NCBI GenBank assembly: GCA_947599925.1
Contig: CANQFT010000001.1
Span: 124,001-188,000 of the forward strand
Reading direction: 5' to 3'
Length of the DNA stretch: 64,000 bases
Source: an uncultured Oscillospiraceae bacterium
Lineage (GTDB): Bacteria > Bacillota > Clostridia > Oscillospirales > Oscillospiraceae
Position 1 is the stretch's first letter, and each line of letters begins with the position of its first letter. A model generated the notes under the pieces. It was not told the origin of the DNA, made no database searches, and was given only the letters and a program-made list of their open reading frames with translations. The translations under genes were made by a program, and so were the position numbers. This document shows, piece by piece, positions 58,101-64,000 of this stretch.

Positions 58101-61100
58101 CGAAAGAGTATCCGGTGACGGTGACGGTGAAGAAGGATAACGAGGCCCTTGCGGGCGCGACGGTAGAACTGTGGCAGGACGGCACGAAAAAGGCTGACTT
58201 GACGTGGGACGCGGGCAGCAATGCCTATACGGGTAATGTCCCGGCGGGGGATTACCAGGTGTACGCCAAAGCTACGGGAACGGACGCGCCGGTGGATACG
58301 ACTAAGACGGTGACGGTGGGGGCGATCTCCAGCGACCCTGTTACGGTGAATTATTATACGGTGAAGCTGGTGGTGGAGAACCCACTGAACAAGGATAATA
58401 TGCTGCGGGTGGCCTTTGACAGCTTGGGTGATGGCGCCACGGAGACGGCGGAAAAGGTCATGCTGGCCAAGGATGTTGCGTCTCCGGCGCAGAACATCGC
58501 GGCGACTATCGATAACCATGGTAATCCCGGTTCGGGGAACTATTACAAGTTTAAAAACTGGACTTCAAACGTGGGGGATGTGACGCTGAACAATGCGGAC
58601 AGCGCCAGCACCAGCTTTACGCTGCCTGCCGAGAGTGCTTTGACGAGGTCGGGTATTAGCGCCGGGAACCCCATCACGCTGACGGCGCACTATACGAAGC
58701 AGTATAAGGTGACGGTGGAGAGCGAAAAGATCAATGACGGCACGGTGAAGGCGCCCGGAGGGGTTGTTTCCCAAAATACGGATAAAGGTTTTTATACCTT
58801 TGTGGACGATGGCGAGACGCTGACGGGCGTGACCGCTACGGCTGTTGGGCCTGTGCGGGTGAGTGAGTGGAAGGCTGAACCGGGCGATAACGCTACCTTT
58901 GATCCCGTTGATACTAAGAATCAGCCGACTGTCTCCATCACGCCCAGCGGGGACGTGACGGTGACGGTCAGCTGGGAGGCGGACGTCTATCAGGGTCAGG
59001 TGAAGCTGGTATACAGCGACAACTCGGAGTATACGGAGGGGCCTAATAATGTCTATGTCGCGCTGGCAGAGGTGGAGGGAAATACTGTCCATGTGAACAA
59101 TACCGCGGCCCGCATTGATGGTTATACTCAGGCCGGTCTGGAAGCTACGGTGACACGGCCGCGCGGCACCGGGAACACTTGGACGTGTGACACGCTGACG
59201 GGCGGGCACACCTATAAGATCTATGTGAACGGGTATGACACGGGCGAGACGATCTCGGAGAGTGGCGCGTCGCAGACGGTGACCATGTATGGGGTGACTG
59301 CCGGCGTGGTGGTGGACGGCGCGGACGGCGTGAGCAGCGATAACAACAACAGCCACTCCCTGACCATCCGGGGCGAGAAGGCGCCCAACCAGAGGGCGAG
59401 CACGGGGCCCATCTATATCCCGGAGACCAACGAGAGCGTTAAGATCACGCTGAACACCAGCAAGAGTGATGACTACAAGCTGGTGGACGGCACGCCCTAT
59501 GAGACCTATAAGTACGGGAAAAAGACCAGCACCAAGGGCGAGGTGATTTCCGGCTCTGAGGCCGGACCGACCATTACCTTTAGCGGTGGTCTGGGAGACG
59601 CGGGCAAAGACAACGGCGGCGAGGATGTGTTGGTCGTTGCGAAGTTTGTCAGCGTACACCAGGTGACGGTGACGGCGGGCAACGGCGGCAAGGTGACGGA
59701 ACCGAGCAGCAACCCGGCCGTGGTGCAACACGGGACGAGTGTGCAGGTGAGCGCTGAGGCGAATGATTATACGTCCGATCAGACCAAGGACGCGGCTTTT
59801 GTGAAGTGGAGCGTCAATGATCCTGCCAACGGCAAATTCGGCGAGAGCGCCGGAGAAACGGAGACCAGCGAAAGCAGCACGGCGAAGTTCTGGCCTGAGG
59901 CGGACGCCACGGTCCACGCGAGGTTCAAGGCGCTGGAGACCAGCACGCCGGATGAATGGAAGTTGAAGGTCGGGTACGCCGCTCAGACGGGCACGCAGAT
60001 CACGCTGAGCAACAACGGCGAGGAGTCCACCGGGGAACTGACGGTGGAAGTGACCTATACGCCCAACGGAGACGCTTGGGGTAACACTAAGACAATGACC
60101 GTTGTTTCTTCTGTCGACGCGGTGACGGCGAGCGGTTCCCAGACCTATACCATCGCCCCGCCCGCCGGGTTGACGGAGGGGACGTATGAGGCCACCGTTA
60201 CCGTGAAAGAGGCGGACGGTTTGAGCGTGCAGTATCCGGTCAAGGTGATCGTGGAGAACCCCACGGAATTCAACGCGAAAATCGTGACTTTCCCGGATGG
60301 CACGGCGAGCCGGGAGAATATCAACTCTGTGGTGCTGATCGCCACGGACGATGGCGCCGGGACGGGCAAAGTGGAAGCGCAGTCCGGATCGGAGGACGGC
60401 GCGTGGACGGCGAAAGATTTGGATTGGAGCAAGGACTATAAGGTCTATGTGAACGGCTACGAGACCAACACAACGGTGAACAATAGCCGTGTGGCCTCTG
60501 GGGACGCCTGGGAGGTGAAGGACCTGTATACGGTGTCCTTCGAGAAGGCGGAATATAAGGACGGGGACGCCGTTCAGGGGACGCCCAGCTTTGTCACGAG
60601 CCCGGAGAGCAAGACCAAGGTGCCTCAGGTGAAGGTAACGCCCACAAACGATACCAGCAGCACCTACCACGCCATTGTGGTGCCCGGCGGCGGGACCATC
60701 ACCCTCACGGACGGGGCGCAGAAAAACGAGAGTGGAGCCGACCACTACCGCTTTGATAAGTGGATGCACACGGTGGGGGAGGCTGGCTCGACGGAGCCGG
60801 GGGCTAAATTGGTTGAGCAGACATATACGGTGGGCGAGGATGGAATAGAGGCCACCGGGTCGAACGCGCCGATCAAGCTGGATCCCCAGTATAAGAGGCA
60901 ATATAAGGTGACGCTGGGGACGGCGAAAGCGGTAACGGACGGTTTGCCCGCACCCGGCGGGGCCATCACGGTGAAGATGAACGAAGACGGCCCCAAGAGC
61001 GCGAATCAGTATGTGCTGGTGGACGAGGGGACGCCGGTGGTGCTCAGTGAGTTGTCCGCTGACCCGGCGGGGTATATCTTCGCGAAGTGGACGGCTGACG

Positions 61101-64000
61101 GCGAGCCTACGTTCAGCGAGTTGGAGAGCGAAAAAGATACGGATGAGACCGCCAAGTTCACCCCGAAGGCGGATACTACCATTTATCCCAACTACTATGT
61201 CAAGCCCAAGTTGACGCCGGGCAGTTTGACCTATGATATTACTACGGGGAAATGGACTGAAAACAAAAAAGAATACACCTGGACGGCCAACGACGCCAGC
61301 TACGAAAGCGCCGCTTTGAGCGGCACGGAGGGGCCCACGGGGGTCAACGTCAAGGCGGCGGCGGACGGCAAGAACCAGACCCTCAGTTTCGATGAGGCGG
61401 ATCTGAAGAAGCTGAAGCCGGGCAAATATACACTGACGGTGCAGTCCGACATCGAAGGGACGCCGACTGAGCTGGAGGCCGATCTGATCATCGCCGCGGA
61501 GGAGCTGAAGGAACTGACCCAAGTCGTGATCCGGGTGGAGAACGGTAACGGGGATACCGCCAATGTTACAGATGTGAATCGGGACAGGGTTGAGTATCTG
61601 AGCCACCAGCCGGAGGAGATCGTGAAGGAGAATAAGCTGACCTGGCAGTGGTACTACGGGGATACAGCGCCCCATGAGGGGAGGGTAGATGGCGGCTATG
61701 ACCCCACTAGCTCTGATAGTGGGACCAAAATCGTTGACGCTACCAGTGACAGCTTGGATATAAACGGCCATGATGAGTACAAGGGCAAGTATCTCTACGC
61801 CGTGGTCACCGCCGACGTGACGGGCACGGGCACGGTGGTGACCAACTCCATCGCGGTGGACTATGACGCCACGGTGAGGGTGAAGAAGGACGGCGAGACT
61901 GACGGCGTGGACGACACGGGATACAAGGTGTATCTGGTGCCGGAGGGCGTTGGCAGTCCGGACTTTGGCGGCCCGGCGGCCGACATCGTGACGGCCACAT
62001 ACAGCGGAGCCGACGGCAAGTTCACGGCCACGCTGAAAGGCGGGACCACCTACACCGTGTATGTGAACGCGGTGGAGGGAGAGACGGGCGCCGATGCCAT
62101 CGTGACTGCGGGTAAGCAGGTCAAGCCGGGCGGCATCGAAGCGACGGTGGAATACTTCTCGGTCAACGAGGTGGCGACGCAGCAGAAGAAAGCTGAGGAC
62201 AGCGACGGCACAAAAATCGGCGAAGATCTGTCCGATATGGCGGAGACTGTCTTCACACTGGGCTCCACCACAGTGGACGACGGCGATGGCGTGTTGACGG
62301 GGCAGAGGGTCACCGCCAAGGCGTCCAAGACGTGGGTGGATGACTACCACGCGGACTGGGGCCACGGGGATACGGCGACGCTCAACTACAACACGACTTC
62401 GGACGGACGGCAGAACGCCGAGACGGCCCATGGGACGGGAATCACGGTGCCGGTGACGCAGAAGACCTATGTGGGCTTCCAGCTGCACCGGAACCTCCAT
62501 GCCGTGATGGGCAACATCTTTGCTTACAGCTCTGCCACCAGCGCGAGGATCGTGGACAAAGGCGAAAATGTGCCTACGCTGACCAGCGGCGAGTACGTCT
62601 TCAAGGCGAAGTCTGTCACCAAGAACGGCGGCAACGAGGGCGTGATCAAATTCTTTACCACGACGGGCGACGACGGCGTGCCCACGGGGACGTATACCCT
62701 GAAGGTGACGACGGTGGACGGCACGGTGTGGGAGAAGACGGTGGATTATAGCACCTCCTACGATGACACTTCGATCGTGAGTGCCCCTGAGAAAGTTGGG
62801 CACCAGATCAAGGTCGAGGAAGACGCAAGCGGGCCCGAAAACCACACGCTGTTTACGGTGGTGCTGAATGCCGCCCAGCCGAAGCTGCAGGTGGGCGACA
62901 ACATTGAAACCGTCCCGGCTGTGGCGGTGAACAACAGCCCGCAGACGGCCAACGCCAGGTGGAGCGATTATTACCTCCAGCACGGAGGGAAGACCATCAA
63001 TGTCACTGTGTCCAATACGGGGAATACGGACATGGATCCCGTGACGATGACTCTGACAGAGGGCGGGAGCAGTGTTGCCCTCGCCACCCAGCCTGTCGAG
63101 GGCACCTATACCGGGTCCGGCGGGGTCACCATCTCCGATTTGCCCGCGAGCGGGACTTTCGCTCTGGCGGGGGAGAGCAAGTCCAAGACCTTTACCGTCA
63201 CGATCCCGGCGAATATCCAGGTGAACCAGGTGAAGGACTATGTCTTCACCTTTACGACAGGCGAATTGGCCAACAAGAGACAGGTGACGTACAACCTGGA
63301 TCTGGAGTTGAAGCCGCTGACGGTGACGGCGGTGGGGGCGCCTGTGACGGATGACGGGACGACCTATAAGGTGCCGGAGACGAAGCCGTTCACGCTGACG
63401 ACGGACAAGGCGCTGGAGGACATTCCGAGCGAAGTAAAGGTAGCCACCGGCACGAGTGACGACGTGGTGTACGAGTGGTACGCCGTGAACTATGGCGCCA
63501 CGGTCACGCTGGATTCGGACACGGGCAAACTGAAAGCGAACGGAGTGGATCAGGAGCCGGTGAGTGACGGCGATGGGGTGAGTTCCGACGGCAAGACCTT
63601 CACCGTGGACAAGGCGAAGCACGCGGGCAAGAGCATCTATCTGGTGGCGCGGGGCACGGGATTGAATGGAAACGTGGTCGGCGCGGCCACCAACAGCGCG
63701 GCTCCGGGCGAGGTTTTGCCGCCGCACTTCACGGTGCCCTATGAGGGCAAGGTGACGGTGATGGAGAACGCCACGCCGGTGTCCAGCGACAAGGCCACGA
63801 ATTACACCGTGGTGCTGGTGGAGACGGACAAGACGCCGAGTGATGCTGTTGAGAACACCAGTATGTTCACCCTGGAACACTCCGGCGGCGAGGACGGTGT
63901 GTGGAAAACCAAGGCTGAGCAGGGGTTGACGCCCGGCGTGGTCTATGAAGTGTGGACCAACGCGGTGGGCGGCGATTCCAACACCGACCATCTCCGGAAT
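55136..64000 (+). CDS. Giant secreted multi-repeat surface protein, N-terminal part
   Basis: An open frame of 2,955 codons runs from the ATG at 55136 (behind AAGGAGG) to the window edge without a stop; the C-terminus is missing. The signal peptide is MKMYLKRALSLILAVVMAMS plus LLPLNVLA, cleaved before ATVMD. After an acidic N-terminal region the chain is an array of beta modules. One type, Cna-B/PEGA-like, repeatedly ends in Y-x-[VI]-[YW]-V-N-G (codons near 56831, 57359, 59212, 60438, 62051; looser near 58252 and 63941). Another resembles divergent InlB B-repeats with F-x-x-W (FDRW, FKNW, FVKW, FDKW, FAKW). It probably forms an extended adhesin or S-layer-associated stalk. An anchor (SLH, LPxTG) would lie beyond the window. 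Confidence 0.88.
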   Translation, partial: MKMYLKRALSLILAVVMAMSLLPLNVLAATVMDTEEGAGRAETPIQDGSDAVARTSGRTLVGGDERPEVPGGGDESGDLNWDDVTLEFTIDAKGNYTVVATSERGKGQSLGAWALLVAPDISQNTSEATASKLYEATTLNSDLATKGQMESLVERINLPKSSYDIRSDSTGSFGADGKYTISGTVLGFQDLKDALTGGYYLPDGSRVDGTAVDGVTNIKFVAYLVTKGSSNPGIAEAEATMRGEGGKLVAPTEVTVHYNDSGIVSVEPVGGTATEDGTNLQITLENTNATDATLITVDKQGGPLEALSVELSDVEIGDIVGSDSGQADIPISVLWEEGASSGYYSGTTTLTFTYYYVGSEQEPVNVLVHFIFDGGWSDGEINMTVPEGSIPEWSDEVVLTWNGASGLTLDPTSFQITDPTVSNESAEPLYDVMVEEEAWDAAVGDPLSVNSGDKVTIKFAMNPNLTAEDGRPTVYRSTVDVYVSDDNTPATYYYQIPVTITVLPKGAPEPDKGTVRVNVKGNSEGGTNLPITGTVTLVQEGSSGSVPSVELHESDNGTMTDVAHGTYKLYLDGKDTGCTVEVNGDTATGTIVLYGLTVTNGTGGTADFEVADPLNKAYGASGNYFIQGAEVNITAKASSDYEFDRWVAGAHAPTYKLGSSETDANATVVMDGQTEVEATFKSTGWTAKVTTKHGEGPTNPGGKVELRKSGEASRIELTESDPSTKPGVFDKCEEELDPGTEYEVWVNGFKTKKTVTKDLPDVEIGLRKVTVEIAPTEAAAPETGNTAYLQFGDEVTGTQTMLYIPNAADIESGPHIAFKATVGSGWRMLLDGHADYAGDDKKSWTIKEGGLVTSGESTQNSNPMITECNNSDKGDITVTAHFVKIWTVKVETVGSTKGSAATFVERTGDGAEIKDGNKEATADENSLIKVQFAAQGDETLDKWEVSGGKIYKEEGSQNKGQTDVGADTPETVYFKPSAEGGTVTAYVKTKEYPVTVTVKKDNEALAGATVELWQDGTKKADLTWDAGSNAYTGNVPAGDYQVYAKATGTDAPVDTTKTVTVGAISSDPVTVNYYTVKLVVENPLNKDNMLRVAFDSLGDGATETAEKVMLAKDVASPAQNIAATIDNHGNPGSGNYYKFKNWTSNVGDVTLNNADSASTSFTLPAESALTRSGISAGNPITLTAHYTKQYKVTVESEKINDGTVKAPGGVVSQNTDKGFYTFVDDGETLTGVTATAVGPVRVSEWKAEPGDNATFDPVDTKNQPTVSITPSGDVTVTVSWEADVYQGQVKLVYSDNSEYTEGPNNVYVALAEVEGNTVHVNNTAARIDGYTQAGLEATVTRPRGTGNTWTCDTLTGGHTYKIYVNGYDTGETISESGASQTVTMYGVTAGVVVDGADGVSSDNNNSHSLTIRGEKAPNQRASTGPIYIPETNESVKITLNTSKSDDYKLVDGTPYETYKYGKKTSTKGEVISGSEAGPTITFSGGLGDAGKDNGGEDVLVVAKFVSVHQVTVTAGNGGKVTEPSSNPAVVQHGTSVQVSAEANDYTSDQTKDAAFVKWSVNDPANGKFGESAGETETSESSTAKFWPEADATVHARFKALETSTPDEWKLKVGYAAQTGTQITLSNNGEESTGELTVEVTYTPNGDAWGNTKTMTVVSSVDAVTASGSQTYTIAPPAGLTEGTYEATVTVKEADGLSVQYPVKVIVENPTEFNAKIVTFPDGTASRENINSVVLIATDDGAGTGKVEAQSGSEDGAWTAKDLDWSKDYKVYVNGYETNTTVNNSRVASGDAWEVKDLYTVSFEKAEYKDGDAVQGTPSFVTSPESKTKVPQVKVTPTNDTSSTYHAIVVPGGGTITLTDGAQKNESGADHYRFDKWMHTVGEAGSTEPGAKLVEQTYTVGEDGIEATGSNAPIKLDPQYKRQYKVTLGTAKAVTDGLPAPGGAITVKMNEDGPKSANQYVLVDEGTPVVLSELSADPAGYIFAKWTADGEPTFSELESEKDTDETAKFTPKADTTIYPNYYVKPKLTPGSLTYDITTGKWTENKKEYTWTANDASYESAALSGTEGPTGVNVKAAADGKNQTLSFDEADLKKLKPGKYTLTVQSDIEGTPTELEADLIIAAEELKELTQVVIRVENGNGDTANVTDVNRDRVEYLSHQPEEIVKENKLTWQWYYGDTAPHEGRVDGGYDPTSSDSGTKIVDATSDSLDINGHDEYKGKYLYAVVTADVTGTGTVVTNSIAVDYDATVRVKKDGETDGVDDTGYKVYLVPEGVGSPDFGGPAADIVTATYSGADGKFTATLKGGTTYTVYVNAVEGETGADAIVTAGKQVKPGGIEATVEYFSVNEVATQQKKAEDSDGTKIGEDLSDMAETVFTLGSTTVDDGDGVLTGQRVTAKASKTWVDDYHADWGHGDTATLNYNTTSDGRQNAETAHGTGITVPVTQKTYVGFQLHRNLHAVMGNIFAYSSATSARIVDKGENVPTLTSGEYVFKAKSVTKNGGNEGVIKFFTTTGDDGVPTGTYTLKVTTVDGTVWEKTVDYSTSYDDTSIVSAPEKVGHQIKVEEDASGPENHTLFTVVLNAAQPKLQVGDNIETVPAVAVNNSPQTANARWSDYYLQHGGKTINVTVSNTGNTDMDPVTMTLTEGGSSVALATQPVEGTYTGSGGVTISDLPASGTFALAGESKSKTFTVTIPANIQVNQVKDYVFTFTTGELANKRQVTYNLDLELKPLTVTAVGAPVTDDGTTYKVPETKPFTLTTDKALEDIPSEVKVATGTSDDVVYEWYAVNYGATVTLDSDTGKLKANGVDQEPVSDGDGVSSDGKTFTVDKAKHAGKSIYLVARGTGLNGNVVGAATNSAAPGEVLPPHFTVPYEGKVTVMENATPVSSDKATNYTVVLVETDKTPSDAVENTSMFTLEHSGGEDGVWKTKAEQGLTPGVVYEVWTNAVGGDSNTDHLRN

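Noticed and set aside
58565..63991. An 1,808-codon open frame on the minus strand opposite the giant exoprotein gene.
   Set aside because: It is rich in His/Arg/Val/Leu with no domain, signal or ribosome site, and is the expected antisense shadow of a biased plus-strand gene that has a signal peptide, promoter and ribosome site.

Overview
This 64 kb window comes from a chromosome of a strictly anaerobic, endospore-forming, high-GC member of the Clostridia. The best fit is the Oscillospiraceae (Flavonifractor, Lawsonibacter or Oscillibacter-like). That placement is an inference from the spoIIA operon, the trimeric [FeFe]-hydrogenase, the strong GC3 bias and Firmicute-type genes (RNase Y, HrcA/CIRCE, ComEB, YlmH, short ThiI). 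No rRNA, tRNA, CRISPR array, prophage or transposase was seen.

Layout. 1-2.8 kb: start of an NfnA/SudB-like flavoprotein and the serC-serA serine operon, minus strand. 3.0-7.2 kb: hydC-hydB-hydA, an electron-bifurcating [FeFe]-hydrogenase, plus strand. 7.3-15.5 kb: a minus-strand operon holding all seven shikimate enzymes plus chorismate mutase/prephenate dehydratase and a gamma-carbonic-anhydrase-like protein, with an attenuator-like hairpin in its leader. 15.6-17.0 kb: spoIIAA-spoIIAB-sigF. 17.2-22.2 kb: CtpE-like P-type ATPase (plus), then BI-1 protein, thyA and a small anchored protein (minus). 22.3-24.3 kb: htpG under a perfect CIRCE operator. 24.3-28.0 kb: a surface O-acetylation cassette (anchored GH-like protein, MBOAT, DHHW protein). 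28.3-33.7 kb: CNNM/CorC transporter, then yifB-thiI-cinA. 34.1-39.8 kb: RNA-decay cluster (rpsO-pnp, DEAD-box helicase, rny). 40.0-42.5 kb: comEB, a zinc-ribbon membrane protein and metY. 42.7-44.5 kb: a type II restriction-modification pair (C5 methylase and NgoMIV-family nuclease). 44.6-49.0 kb: ABC exporter-ybaK-ylmH-DUF896, then prfB. 49.3-64.0 kb: two very large secreted proteins, the second (at least 2,955 aa) running off the window.

Structured repeats are the least explained signal. A composite element (bidirectional terminator hairpin plus a ~63-nt nested stem-loop) sits at four of the five convergent gene junctions (7.2, 33.8, 38.2, 41.1 kb), and its terminator arms vary with their pairing kept. 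A second multi-hairpin element occupies the 5' leaders of the P-type ATPase (tandemly duplicated, 110-bp period) and thyA. In both places its first palindrome contains the promoter -10 box. Most promoters have exact 17-bp spacing, and many have a TTGC-type -35.

The large secreted proteins are the other frontier. The first carries an unrecognised repeat (W-x-x-I-Q followed by Y-W-W) about every 120-140 residues. The second is a long array of InlB-B-like and Cna-B/PEGA-like modules. All functional calls rest on reading the translations; no database search was run.
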